Of a stretch of 64,000 nt of DNA, positions 22,621 through 32,639 are shown one piece after another. The position numbers were made by a program, and so were the translations under genes. The notes under the pieces were generated by a model. It saw nothing but the letters and a program-made list of their open reading frames with translations, was not told the DNA's origin and made no database searches. Origin of the DNA: Cordylochernes scorpioides (Eukaryota; Arthropoda; Arachnida; Pseudoscorpiones; Chernetidae); contig CP092874.1 of NCBI GenBank assembly GCA_030710605.1, positions 23,325,007-23,389,006 of the forward strand, in the 5' to 3' direction. How positions within the stretch are numbered: position 1 is the first letter of the stretch; every line of letters begins with the position of its first letter.

Positions 22621-23720
22621 TAACCCTTAACAGGATGGGTTGGGTTGATTCCGCCCATGCCTAAACTTAATATATGAAAAAGTATTTTTTTCGTTTACTG
22701 AGAGCTACCAGCTTTCATTTTTTTTACATTTTAAAGTGGTACAAACATTTTCCAACCATCATTTATAAATATCATTTGGTGAAGGGGGTTAAATTTGCAT
22801 GTGGGGGCGGATTCGGCCCATCCAGGAGCTTGAGAATTTTTCAGTCAGTGTTAGCTCGTGGCTCATACTTGAGTGGCTTTCTTCCGCTATTTTTTTAGCT
22901 TCCTCTTATAAAGAAAACACTTTTTTCTTTGAATAAGCAGAATTATCAATCAAGTTAACAGAGATAACTATTCCTGCCAATCCAAATTATATGTAAGTTT
23001 TAGAGATTAGTCGACCATTTTAGAAGAGTAATAGAAATATTACAGCAGACAATTGGTTCACTTCAGTAGAATAAGTTGAAAGAACATGGCCTTACATATT
23101 TAGGAAGGATGAGAAAGAATAAACCTCAGATTCCACCACAATTTCAACCGCACCCTAATAGAGAATTAGGAACATCTATTTTTGGTTTCTCTGGAACAAC
23201 CACTTTAGACTTCTATGTTGCCCAAAAAAAGAAAACTGGTATTAGGAGAGAGAGAGATTGATAAAAAGATAGGAGTAATTTTATTCGTGATCTTGGGAGA
23301 TGAACACCTGGCCACATATAATCTAAATTCTCTTTCGCTGGAATTACAGACGACAATTCAAGAAGAATGATGTTTCACGTACATCAAGGGAATCTACAAT
23401 GCCACAACAATCTGATACTCCAAAAAGGTGCTACAATGTCCATCAAAAAGGCGGTAAAAAATAAAAACCCTTTGCCTTGTATGTCAATTAAGCATTTGCA
23501 AAAACATTTATTAATAATTTGTGAAATCTGTAAATAGATTAAATTCAGAATTTTTGAACGATAAAATCTCTTATGTTAACATTTGTATTCATTTAATATT
23601 TTTTAAATATTGATTTCAATCATTATTTAGCGCTTATTTCATAAAGTTACATAAGTGGGTTGAATCTACCCAACCCGTCCAGTTATGTAAGAAAAATTCC
23701 CCTGTCCAGTTAAGAGTTAA
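22621..23720. mobile_element. decayed piggyBac element
   Basis: Left end TTAACCCTTAACAGG and right end (reverse complement) TTAACTCTTAACTGG match, and an inner block (GGGTTGGGTTGATTC against GGGTTGGGTAGATTC) also matches in inverted orientation. The TTAA ends fit piggyBac target use. Only a transposase fragment remains inside. Confidence 0.7.
23070..23261 (+). pseudogene. piggyBac transposase fragment
   Basis: [20 protein letters not shown], then [20 protein letters not shown] matches the piggyBac DDE_Tnp_1_7 block with TYVGTxRKNKxxIP and VSYVPKKNK. The rest of the protein is missing. Confidence 0.75.
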
Positions 23721-24179
23721 TACATAGAGCCCTTTGTTATTTAAAAGACATTTCAGAGGAAGAAAGACATGCATGACTTTTAAAAATAGACCATCTGGAA
23801 TACATCCATAAAAGGATTTCAATGCAAAACAGACATCTATAAAGGAAATTTTTAAAAGTTCTTCATGATTTTTTAAAATTAATATATTCAAATTTCTTTT
23901 TATTTTCCATATTTATTTCAACTGCTATATTATTCAATTAGAATGAAATATTATTTGTAATTATTTATGTTTTGAAAATATGTATTAATGCCTTTGTCCC
24001 TTTTACTAAAAGTTATTCATGAAAATATGAAAATGAATACAAAAAAAGTACACACAATGATTTCAATTAATATCATTAATCTATGTTACAAAGTTATATT
24101 TTTTTAAATGTTATTTTGTCGAGTTAGATGATTAGCTAATCATCTAACCTTAATTCAACACTTCCTTTAATTCAACCGA
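23721..24179. mobile_element. Tigger element, inverted copy cut by the assembly gap
   Basis: Reverse complement of about 9275-9760: for example GATGATTAGCTAATCATCTA at 24128 against 9305. It stops at ATTCAACCGA, about 45 bp short of the expected terminal repeat. The missing terminus (reverse complement of AACCAGTCAAAACTCTCGTT) is found at the far end of the next contig, 50582-50612. Confidence 0.8.
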
Positions 24180-24279
24180 NNNNNNNNNNNNNNNNNNNNN
24201 NNNNNNNNNNNNNNNNNNNNNNNNNNNNNNNNNNNNNNNNNNNNNNNNNNNNNNNNNNNNNNNNNNNNNNNNNNNNNNN
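24180..24279. other. assembly gap of 100 N
   Basis: Exactly 100 N, the usual placeholder for a scaffold join of unknown size. It splits a Tigger on the left and a coding exon on the right. Confidence 0.99.
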
Positions 24280-24295
24280 TCCGTTCTTTTTCCTG
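24280..24295 (+). CDS. B3GALNT2: B3GALNT2-like gene, 3' end of exon F (misplaced half)
   Basis: The contig opens with 16 coding bases ending in a donor (TTTTCCTG then GTGAGT). Joined to the minus-strand exon that ends at 50713 (...CAG AAA TTG C), they read KLLRSFSW across the seam with no gap, matching KLLNFYRW in human B3GALNT2. The split TG codon is completed by G at the start of the next exon (32310) to give tryptophan. This exact fit is the main evidence that the contig is inverted. Confidence 0.8.
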
Positions 24296-24329
24296 GTGAG
24301 TCTATTGTTACTAATCCCAACATGTATCA

Positions 24330-24511
24330 CCAAGCTCTCTCCTCTCTGTTGTTTTTGTTTCTTATCCCCTTGTGTACAGATTACACAAATTCTGTGTCCA
24401 TGCTCCTCGAGCTGTCTTCTTCCATTTCAAAACATGTTGTTTTTGTTTCTTATCCTCCTGTGTACAGATTGCACAAATTCTGTGTCCATGCTCCTCGAGC
24501 TGTCTTCTTCC
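24330..24511 (-). repeat. 88-bp minisatellite, left part
   Basis: Two units of the array that continues at 26748. The units are the reverse complement of the 3' tail of the non-LTR element at 50903-54780. The array is split by the ORF1-only element. Confidence 0.9.
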
Positions 24512-26747
24512 AAAAGAAGAGAATTTTCACCTCTGGCGAGCGGAGGAATGTCGCTGGAAGCGACGAATTTGGTATGGGCTGGAAGCCCTCACCCGGCTGA
24601 ACATGAGCCTGCAAGGCTCGGCTCCGAAAGTGAAGCCGTTGCGGATTTATCCGCGGAAAACCATTTTCAAGGTGAAGATTCGAGAATGGATGACGCAAGC
24701 GCCAACTATGCAAATCTGCCAATCGACAGAAGCCATGCAAATTTTGCCGCGGCGTGTATCGCTGACGTCACGCCATCAACAAGCGGCGCCTTGGCCGCTG
24801 CGACGAACTGGGCCGAGCAAATGGAGGCTGCGGAATCAGGTGAAGATAGCTTCACCGTAGTTAAACACAAGCGAAGACGCAGGGAGTCGCCAAACCGCCC
24901 TGTCGAACAACGTTCCAGCGGTGTCGCGGCCTCCAGAAGGACCGGCGCAACCCCGCGAAGACGGCCAACAGCGGGAGGAGCTACGGTGGTCCAGGAAATC
25001 AGGGCTACTCGGGCCGACATCGCCGATGCCAGAGTACAACAGCGCTCTTCAACTGAGGATAACTGCGTCTTCGTGGAACACTGCCCAGACTTCGGATACA
25101 CCCATTACCTACAGGCGGTAGAAGAGCTGGTCGGAGGAGCCGGGAATGTGCTCCAAGTGATGAAAATGGACGGCCACATGCTGGTGGGCCTGTCCACCAA
25201 GGCCCTGGCGGAGCGACTTCTAAGGGACGGCCTTGAAATCGGGCATACCCACCTCAGGGCCTTCCCCTTTAAGAAAAGGGCGGAGAGGATCACCGTCGCA
25301 AACCTGCCCTTTTTCTTAGACGCCGCCGCCGTCATCGAGGCCCTCAAGCCCTTCGGTGACGTGTCTTCCATTGCCCCTATCTGGCTAAGAGCCGGAAGGT
25401 ATACCTTCACGGATGGCCGACGCGAGGTATTCATCCTCCTAAAGGAGGGCTTTACCCTGGAAAAGATCCCGACCCGCGTCGTCATCAGAAACAAAGGAAA
25501 CGTCCTCTCGGCCTTCATATCATATGGAGTCAAGTGCTCCAGATGCGGCCGGCAGGGTCACCGTAGGGCCAACTGCCCCATCAATCCTGGGAGAGCCTCC
25601 AACAACGGCCAGCCACAACCGGCACCCCTTCCACCTGGTGCTTCGTCCACCGTGTCCCGGCAGCAGAGCCGTCCGACACCAGCGGCCCCGGCCTTGCCTA
25701 TGGAGGAAACGCCTACTGCCCCTCCACCTGTGACCCCTGCTCCGCCCCTGCAGGCGCCTGAGGGTCCCGTGGGCCCTCGCCCGGCCGGTTCACAACATCC
25801 TGAGCCGCCTCCCGCTCGGCCGGACCTTGTTGCCCCGCTTGGCCCTCTGCCCGCCCAGAAGACCCTCGGACCTGCGGCCCCAACACCGGACGTGGAGATG
25901 TCCATCGTGGAGGAGACCTTTGCGTCCTCCACGTCATCGGCAAAGAACGCAACGAGAGTCGACCTCGATGCGTTCATCGAGGGGCACCCCAGCGTGTCCT
26001 TCGCTGAGACGGACGCCCTTGGTCTTGGGCGGAAGGAGGTCCTGGACCTCCTCTCCTCGAGGACCAAGGCGCAGAGGAAAGGACCCCTCCTGTCGCCTCC
26101 GCAGTGCGACGCCCTCGCCGGCCTGATCAGGCAAATATTGGATCTGAGGCCCGGAGCAGCCAGCAACCTCTACAAAGTCCTCGGGCAAGTCAAAGCTGAG
26201 CTGAGGACAACACCAACTTCAGTGTCTCCAACACCCCCACTGCCTGCGCCTCGGCCTGCCGAGCCAACACCGCCCGCTCCCCATGGGAAAATGACAACAC
26301 CGGCCCTGGCGACATCTCCACTGTTTCAAGTGGAGGAGGATCTGACGTCGAAGCGCTGGGATGAAGCAGCTGATATAATTTATAAATTGTGCAATGAACG
26401 CTACTCGGGGCCCTTGACTGATTTGGGAATCACAGAGGGTGACATCACGGATGCGGTCATATACCCCGAGGACAGGGAGCCTCTCCTCAGGACCTGCTCC
26501 ACCCAGAAGAAAAACCTTATCACCGAAATCAGTGCTGCAATTGAGCGCGCTCGGGACTCAGATCCCTTTGTACCTGAGGGCTTATACGCGCTCAGGAGGA
26601 TGTTACTCCCCTGACGGAGTCCAGACTACCCTTGGCAGGGGAACCTCCTGATGTGTATTTTTTAAATTGTAAATTTTTAACTGCCTAACTCTCCGGAGTG
26701 TAACAATTGACTGAGTTGTCAATAAATATGTTTTTAATTGTCAATTG
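24512..26747 (+). mobile_element. ORF1-only non-LTR retroelement, 2.2 kb
   Basis: Flanked by a 9-bp target duplication TCTTCTTCC (24503-24511 and 26748-26756) inside the 88-bp array. It has one ORF, about 130 bp of 3' UTR and the end TTTTTAATTGTCAATTG, and no reverse transcriptase. It would have to be moved by another element's RT, as HAL1-type elements are. The interior is far richer in G and C than the flanks, which fits a recent arrival. Confidence 0.75.
24548..26614 (+). CDS. gag-like ORF1 protein with CCHC zinc knuckle, 688 aa
   Basis: The start is taken as ATG 24548 (MSLEATNLVW), since the frame upstream is minisatellite. An RNA-binding, RRM-like region covers residues about 170-320 (NCVFVEHCPDFGYTHYLQAV ... 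ITVANLPFFL, ALKPFGDVSSI). A zinc knuckle CSRCGRQGHRRANC follows at about residue 328. A long proline-rich linker and a C-terminal helical part (RWDEAADIIYKLCNERYSG) complete it. The layout is that of non-LTR ORF1 nucleic-acid chaperones. The ORF is intact and uses G/C-rich codons unlike the host genes. Confidence 0.8.
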   Translation: MSLEATNLVWAGSPHPAEHEPARLGSESEAVADLSAENHFQGEDSRMDDASANYANLPIDRSHANFAAACIADVTPSTSGALAAATNWAEQMEAAESGEDSFTVVKHKRRRRESPNRPVEQRSSGVAASRRTGATPRRRPTAGGATVVQEIRATRADIADARVQQRSSTEDNCVFVEHCPDFGYTHYLQAVEELVGGAGNVLQVMKMDGHMLVGLSTKALAERLLRDGLEIGHTHLRAFPFKKRAERITVANLPFFLDAAAVIEALKPFGDVSSIAPIWLRAGRYTFTDGRREVFILLKEGFTLEKIPTRVVIRNKGNVLSAFISYGVKCSRCGRQGHRRANCPINPGRASNNGQPQPAPLPPGASSTVSRQQSRPTPAAPALPMEETPTAPPPVTPAPPLQAPEGPVGPRPAGSQHPEPPPARPDLVAPLGPLPAQKTLGPAAPTPDVEMSIVEETFASSTSSAKNATRVDLDAFIEGHPSVSFAETDALGLGRKEVLDLLSSRTKAQRKGPLLSPPQCDALAGLIRQILDLRPGAASNLYKVLGQVKAELRTTPTSVSPTPPLPAPRPAEPTPPAPHGKMTTPALATSPLFQVEEDLTSKRWDEAADIIYKLCNERYSGPLTDLGITEGDITDAVIYPEDREPLLRTCSTQKKNLITEISAAIERARDSDPFVPEGLYALRRMLLP

Positions 26748-28420
26748 TCTTCTTCCATTTCAAAACATGTTGTTGTTGTTTCTTATCCTCCTGTGTACAG
26801 ATTGCACAAATTCTGTGTCCATGCTCCTCGAGCTGTCTTCTTCCATTTCAAAGCATGTTGTTGTTGTTTCTTATCCCCTTGTGTACAGATTGCACAAATT
26901 CTGTGTCCATGCTCCTCGAGCTGTCTTCTTCCATTTCAAAACATGTTGTTGTTGTTTCTTATCCCCTTGTGTACAGATTGCACAAATTCTGTGTCCATGC
27001 TCCTCGAGCTGTCTTCTTCCATTTCAAAACATGTTGTTGTTGTTTCTTATCCCCTTGTGTACAGATTGCACAAATTCTGTGTCCATGCTCCTCGAGCTGT
27101 CTTCTTCCATTTCAAAGCATGTTGTTGTTGTTTCTTATCCCCTTGTGTACAGATTGCACAAATTCTGTGTCCATGCTCCTCGAGCTGTCTTCTTCCATTT
27201 CAAAACATGTTGTTGTTGTTTCTTATCCCCTTGTGTACAGATTGCACAAATTCTGTGTCCATGCTCCTCGAGCTGTCTTCTTCCATTTCAAAACATGTTG
27301 TTGTTGTTTCTTATCCCCTTGTGTACAGATTGCACAAATTCTGTGTCCATGCTCCTCGAGCTGTCTTCTTCCATTTCAAAACATGTTGTTGTTGTTTCTT
27401 ATCCCCTTGTGTACAGATTGCACAAATTCTGTGTCCATGCTCCTCGAGCTGTCTTCTTCCATATCAAAACATGTTGTTGTTGTTTCTTATCCCCTTGTGT
27501 ACAGATTGCACAAATTCTGTGTCCATGCTCCTCGAGCTGTCTTCTTCCATTTCAAAGCATGTTGTTGTTGTTTCTTATCCCCTTGTGTACAGATTGCACA
27601 AATTCTGTGTCCATGCTCCTCGAGCTGTCTTCTTCCATTTCAAAGCATGTTGTTGTTGTTTCTTATCCCCTTGTGTACAGATTGCACAAATTCTGTGTCC
27701 ATGCTCCTCGAGCTGTCTTCTTCCATTTCAAAACATGTTGTTGTTGTTTCTTATCCCCTTGTGTACAGATTGCACAAATTCTGTGTCCATGTTCCTAGAG
27801 CTGTCTTCTTCCATTTCAAAACATGTTGTTGTTTCTTATCCCCTTGTGTACAGATTGCACAAATTCTGTGTCCATGCTCCTCGAGCTGTCTTCTTCCATT
27901 TCAAAACATGTTGTTGTTGTTTCTTATCCCCTTGTGTACAGATTGCACAAATTCTGTGTCCATGCTCCTCGAGCTGTCTTCTTCCATTTCAAAACATGTT
28001 GTTGTTGTTTTTATCCCCTTGTGTACAGATTGCACAAATTCTGTGTCCATGTTCCTAGAGCTGTCTTCGTCCATTTCAAAACATGTTGTTGTTGTTTCTT
28101 ATCCCTTTGTGTACAGATTGCACAAATTCTATGTGTCCATGCTCCTCGAGCTGTCTTCTTCCATTTCAAAACATGTTGTTGTTGTTTCTTATCCCCTTGT
28201 GTACAGATTGCACAAATTCTGTGTCCATGCTCCTCGAGCTGTTTTCTTCCATTTCAAAACATGTTGTTGTTGTTTTTATCCCCTTGTGTACAGATTGCAC
28301 AAATTCTGTGTCCATGCTCCTCGAGCTGTCTTCTTCCATTTCAAAACATGTTGTTGTTGTTTCTTATCCCCTTGTGTACAGATTGCACAAATTCTGTGTC
28401 CATGCTCCTCAAGCTGTTTT
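26748..28420 (-). repeat. 88-bp minisatellite, about 19 copies
   Basis: CATGCTCCTCGAGCTGTCTT recurs every 88 bp from 26819 on, with a few shortened units (27820, 28000, 28260). The reverse complement of a unit reads AGCTCGAGGAGCATG, then ACAAGGGGATAAGAAACAAC and AACAAC, which is the 3' tail of the non-LTR element (54707-54780) plus a 20-bp linker. Because 88 is not a multiple of 3 and the unit lacks stops, all three frames are open for hundreds of codons; these are not genes. Confidence 0.95.
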
Positions 28421-28499
28421 ATGATAAGCAATGTAAACATGATAAACATGTAAAACTAGGCTGTGTGTCTTTTTACTTAATTCAAGATATCTACATAAT

Positions 28500-28760
28500 G
28501 AGAACATGTGTGTTTACTTATCCCAAGATATGTATATAACCAGACCATATCTTTGCATATCCCAAAATATATAACCAGAGGCTGTTTATTTTTTACTCAT
28601 CCCAAGATAGGTATATAACCAGACCATGTCTTTGCATATCCCAAAATATATATAACCAGAGGCTGTTTCTTTTTTACTTATCCCAAGATAGGTATATAAC
28701 CAGACCATGTCTTTGCATATCCCAAAATATATAACCAGAGGCCGTTTATTTTTTACTGTT
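28500..28760. repeat. 80-bp tandem repeat, about 3 copies
   Basis: TCCCAAGATAGGTATATAAC recurs at 28521, 28600 and 28681, each followed by CAGACCAT...TTTGCATATCCC. Related single pieces run to 29050. Confidence 0.85.
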
Positions 28761-28885
28761 GTTTCTTATCCCCTTGTGGAAAGATTTCACAAATTCCATG
28801 AGTTCATGCTCCTCGAGCTGTTTGATGATAAGCAGAGGCCTCTCCTAAAGGCGCCAAGCTACATTTTGGGCAAATAAGGTAGATT
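28755..28885 (-). mobile_element. non-LTR element 3' end, 5'-truncated copy
   Basis: Minus orientation copy of the tail of the element at 50903: the reverse complement reads CAAAATCTACC, CCAAAATGTAGCTTGG and AGCTCGAGGAGCATGAACTC, then the AAC tail, with an internal deletion. Confidence 0.8.
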
Positions 28886-29208
28886 TTGTTGTTATTTTCT
28901 TTTTTTTTTTTTTACCTATCTCAAGATATAAAAACAGGCTGGGAATTTTTTTACTATCCCAATGTATTTCACCAGGCTGTTCACTTTCTTATGCTAACAA
29001 ATATATTCAAACCATGTCTTTTTACCTATCCTTTGATATATAACCAGACCCTGTTTGATTATCTTGAAAAAATCTGGGCTTTTCTCTTCTAAACTTGGGT
29101 AACCCAGTCTTGCCTTTCTACTGAAAAATCCAAAGGTCACCTAGATAATGAATATCACGTTTCTCTAACACCATCACTGCCATCATTCTACTTGATCTTC
29201 ATTTTAGA

Positions 29209-30660
29209 ATGTGGATTATATCACTCATAGAGACAAGATTTAAGAGTGTTGTACCTTTTATCATGTATATCAGGATTCAGACAATAACTCTGAAAGATAT
29301 TACAGTGACCTTTATTGAAGACATACCAGATAACCAAGTGTATATACACTCATGGACAAAACTTAAGGAAGTTGTACCTTTTACCATATATATCGGGATT
29401 CAGACAATAACTCTGAAAGATATTACAGTGACCTTTATTGAAGATACACGAGATAACCAAGTGTATATACACTCATAGACAAAACTTAAAGAAGTTGTAC
29501 CTTTTAGCATGTATATCAGGATTCAGACAAGTGTTGTACCTTTTAGCATGTATATCAGGATTCAGACAAGTGTTGTACCTTTTAGCATGTATATCGGGAA
29601 TCAGACAATACCTCTGAAAGATATTACAGTGACCTTTATTGAAGACACACGAGATAACCAAGTGTATATACACTAATAGACAAAACTTAAAGAAGTTGTA
29701 CCTTTTATCATGTATATCAGGATTCAGACAATAATTCTGAAAGATATTACAGTGACCTTGATTGAAGACACACTAGATAACCAAGTGTATATACACTCAT
29801 AGACAAAACTTAAGGAAGTTGTACCTTTTACCATGTATATCGGGATTCAGACAATAACTCTGAAAGATATTACAGTGACCTTTATTGAAGACACACGAGA
29901 TAACCAAGTGTATATACACTCATGGACAAAACTTAAGGAAGTTGTACCTTTTATCATGTATATCAGGATTCAGACAATAACTCTGAAAAATATTACAGTA
30001 ATCTTTATTGAAGACATGCGAGATAACCAAGTGTGTATACACTCATAGACAAAACTTAAGGAAGTTGTACCTTTCAGCATGTATATCAGGATTCAGACAA
30101 TAACTCTGAAAGATATTACAGTGACCTTTATTGAAGACACACGAGATAACCAAGTGTGTATACACTCATAGACAAAACTCAAGGAAGTTGTACCTTTTAA
30201 CATGTATATCGGGATTCAGACAATAACTCTGAAATATATTACAGTGACCTTTATTGAAGATACACGAGATAACTAAGTGTATATACACTCATAGAGACAA
30301 AACTCAAGGAAGTTGTACCTTTTAGCATGTATATCGGGATTCAGACAATAACTCTGAAATATATTACAGTGACCTTTATTGAAGACACACGAGATAACCA
30401 AGTGTATATACACTCATAGACAAAACTTAAGGAAGTTGTACCTTTTATCATGTATATCGGGATTCAGACAATAACTCTGAAAGATATTACAGTAACCTTT
30501 ATTGAAGACACACGAGATAACCAAGAGTATATACACTCATGGACAAAACTTAAGGAAGTTGTACCTTTTAGCATGTATATCGGGATTGAGACAATAACTC
30601 TGAAAGATATTACAGTGACCTTTATTGAAGACACACGAGATAACCAAGTGTGAACTAAAT
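29209..30660. repeat. 123-bp tandem array made from a MITE, about 12 copies
   Basis: CACTCATRGACAAAACTTAA recurs at 29347, 29470 and on at 123 bp, each followed by GGAAGTTGTACCTTTTA and TGTATATCGGGATTCAGACA. A stand-alone MITE with the same left end and an inverted right end lies at 55590-55790, so the array is an amplified piece of it. Because 123 is a multiple of 3, the same short ORF recurs (MYIGIQTITLKDITVTFIED); it is not evidence of a gene. Confidence 0.9.
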
Positions 30661-30980
30661 TACCCCTCTCTCCTTAAAAATAAATAGAATACCGGCGACA
30701 TCAAAGACTTTCCACTTCCTTAAGTTTTATCTATGAGTAGCCAATATTATGTAATATACATTCATGGACAAAACTTAAGGAAGTTTTTACACCTTTTAGT
30801 ATTTATATTGAGTTTCAGTTAATAACTGCGAAAGATATTTGATTGACCTTAATTGGAGAAACACGAGATAACCAAGTGTGAACAAAATTGTCTCTGTCTT
30901 CTTAATAAAAATAGATGACCGGCGACAACAAAGACATTCCACTTCTTTAAGATTTGTGTATGAGTGTATTTGAATCATGA
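30650..30980. mobile_element. MITE copies at the right edge of the 123-bp array
   Basis: Two diverged units that include the opposite end (CTTTCCACTTCCTTAAGTTT then TATGAGT), as in the complete copy at 55590-55790. Confidence 0.7.
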
Positions 30981-31014
30981 TAAGGCACCATTTGGGGATT
31001 ATAGATTATAAACT

Positions 31015-31335
31015 TATTTGAATGTAATTCTACTGTCCTAAAAGCGTATGTCCATAGTTTTCTTAAATACCATTTCTAAGTTCTATCCTTCAGTGTAGCA
31101 TATAAAATCAGAATGATCCAATACCGTATTAGAGCTCTAAAGAAGCAGTCTGGTAGATTAAATTGGTGAAACCGCTGAGAAGGTTCACCACTGATGAGCC
31201 AAGCCCTTCAAATATTGTTTTCATCGCAGTAAGGACAGTAGAAGTTTGATTTATTTGGGAAAAGAAACATTCGTGTCTTAATGTTTTCATTTTTTATTAA
31301 TAGATGGTACGTTATTGTTTTGTATTAAATAAAGA
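31015..31335. repeat. single copy of the 373-bp family
   Basis: Matches the unit at 18470-18745 in permuted order. The core reads TTGGT-GAAA ... CTGATGA-GCCAA (31163-31202), so the C-G closing pair of the array units is a T-G wobble here. Confidence 0.8.
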
Positions 31336-31429
31336 AAAAATGCTAAGAAGGTTGGTAAAAAAGAGTTGGTGGAAGTCAAATTCCTTGATGAGCAACATTT
31401 TCCTAAATATTTTCTCTCTCAATAATTAA

Positions 31430-31925
31430 AGTAGTTTATTTCATTATAAAAGATAATAAGACACCATTTGGATTATAGATTATAAACACAAGGTAATAAG
31501 ACCAAATCCAAATAAATAAATAGATGTTATATATGATGATATAGGAGCAGGATATACGGCCCTGGATTGAGATTCCATACACCGAGTGGTCAGGCTGGCG
31601 CTATGTTTAGTAGGGTCGTTGTCCGTAGGTAACCCAGGGGGCACTGGTATGTCTTAATGTCTTCATTCATTATTACCTTGTGTTTATGATAAGGCACAAT
31701 TTGGATTATAGATTATAAACACAAGGTAATAAGACCAAATAAATAAATAGTGTGTGACGTTTCGGTAACAGCGTTGTTATCATCTTCAGACAAAAGTACT
31801 GAATGAGAGCATGCTGTGGTAAAATTTCCCATTCAGTACTTTTGTCTGAAGATGGTAAAAATGATGTTATCAAAATGTCACACACTATTTATTTATTTGT
31901 ATTTGGTCTTATTACCTTGTGTTTT
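31430..31925. mobile_element. Penelope-like family 2 ends, inverted pair
   Basis: 31680-31800 and 31805-31925 are the same terminal segment head to head: ATAAGACCAAAT, TAGTGTGTGACGTTTCGG, then the mirror image. Between about 31525 and 31650 lies a non-repetitive stretch that I could not assign. Further copies of this end: 32745-33020 (inverted pair), 33190-33320, 34970-35160, 36240-36390, 39118-39245, 50150-50410, 61540-61640, 63025-63110. Confidence 0.8.
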
Positions 31926-32215
31926 GGGGGGGTCGGTGGAAGGCTGGTTAAACCGTTTGGTTTTCGACCACTAAGACCCGGGTTCGATTCTCGCATTGGA
32001 CACTTTTTTTCTGTTTAAAAAAAAAAATGCTCCAATGTCCCCCGATTCTTGCAAAAGTCCAACCTCACCAGTGCGTGCAAGTAACCAAACGGGGCTCTGG
32101 CACATTTGTAAGTGCAAAGTCGAACTGCTTTTCACATGTGTAGACATGTTGTGCACTTACAGTAAAAGCAGTCGTTAACTTCTACCCACCATGATTATCA
32201 TGGCTTTGAGATAAG
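31925..32215 (+). mobile_element. tRNA-derived SINE
   Basis: The head GGTCGGTGGAAGGCTGGTTA carries an A-box-like part and GGGTTCGATTCTCGCATTGG a B box. A shared body follows (TGCTCCAATGTCCCC, CACATGTGTAGACATG, GATTATCATGGC). Other copies are at 35650-35885 (plus) and 61415-61540 (minus). Confidence 0.8.
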
Positions 32216-32309
32216 AAATAAGAAGACCTTGTGTTTATATTCGAATCTATCTTCTCTCTTGAGATCCATCTATCCGTATCAGTAATCCATTGAATGGTGT
32301 GGAGATCAG

Positions 32310-32435
32310 GCTAGAGAGACAACCTATCCAATACCACTTCCTACTCAAGACTGACGACGACGTGGCACTCAACCTTCACAGTATCCAAGAAGAGATTTCC
32401 ATTCTCAACTTCAACGATATGGTTATCTGGAGCAA
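32310..32435 (+). CDS. B3GALNT2: B3GALNT2-like gene, exon G with the DxD motif
   Basis: Acceptor GGAGATCAG, donor GTAAGA. The single leading G completes a tryptophan codon left by the exon ending at 24295. Translation includes QYHFLLKTDDDVALNLHS; the D-D-D is the metal and UDP-sugar binding motif of GT31 enzymes. B3GALNT2 is an ER enzyme that adds beta-1,3-GalNAc to GlcNAc on O-mannosyl glycans of alpha-dystroglycan. The length to the next conserved block equals that of the human protein. Confidence 0.85.
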
Positions 32436-32479
32436 GTAAGACTTCTTTTTTTTTCTTCAAATTTGCATAACTCCAGCAG

Positions 32480-32639
32480 GTTCCGGCGATGGTGGCAGGT
32501 CAACGACTGCAGTAAATGGGCAGACCTGGACTATGTCTCACTGACATATCCTCCGTTCCCCTGTGGTGGAGGCTACGTACTCTCAAGACCCCTGGTGTCC
32601 TGGCTAGCTGACAACAGCCATCTACTTCATCCCTATCAG
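32480..32639 (+). CDS. B3GALNT2: B3GALNT2-like gene, exon H
   Basis: The acceptor is a NAGNAG site (CAGCAG, 32474-32479). The second AG gives WSK-FRRWWQVNDCSKW, the same length as WGNFRLNWAVDRTGKW in human; the first would give N-R in place of K. The exon continues with SLTYPPFPCGGGYVLS, the GT31 P-Y/F-x-C-G-G-G-Y-V-L block, and ends HPYQ before a GTCTGT donor, phase 0. Confidence 0.88.

Noticed and set aside
25105-26188. Long antisense ORFs opposite the ORF1 gene
   Set aside because: GC-rich shadows of the zinc-knuckle ORF; no independent motif.
26707-28539. Very long overlapping ORFs (363, 571, 437 and 238 codons) with cysteine-rich repeats
   Set aside because: They are three frames of the same 88-bp minisatellite, whose unit has no stop and whose length is not a multiple of 3. 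No start context or unique sequence.
29209-30653. Repeated short ORFs MYIGIQTITLKDITVTFIED
   Set aside because: The array period (123) is a multiple of 3, so one chance ORF is copied. The sequence is a MITE.
31525-31650. Possible exon EQDIRPWIEIPYTEWSGW
   Set aside because: The downstream donor is poor, the frame stops, and the conserved segments of the B3GALNT2-like gene are already accounted for without it.
31937-32005. A tRNA gene
   Set aside because: A and B boxes are visible but no cloverleaf with acceptor stem closes, and the body is shared by three dispersed copies, so it is a SINE head.
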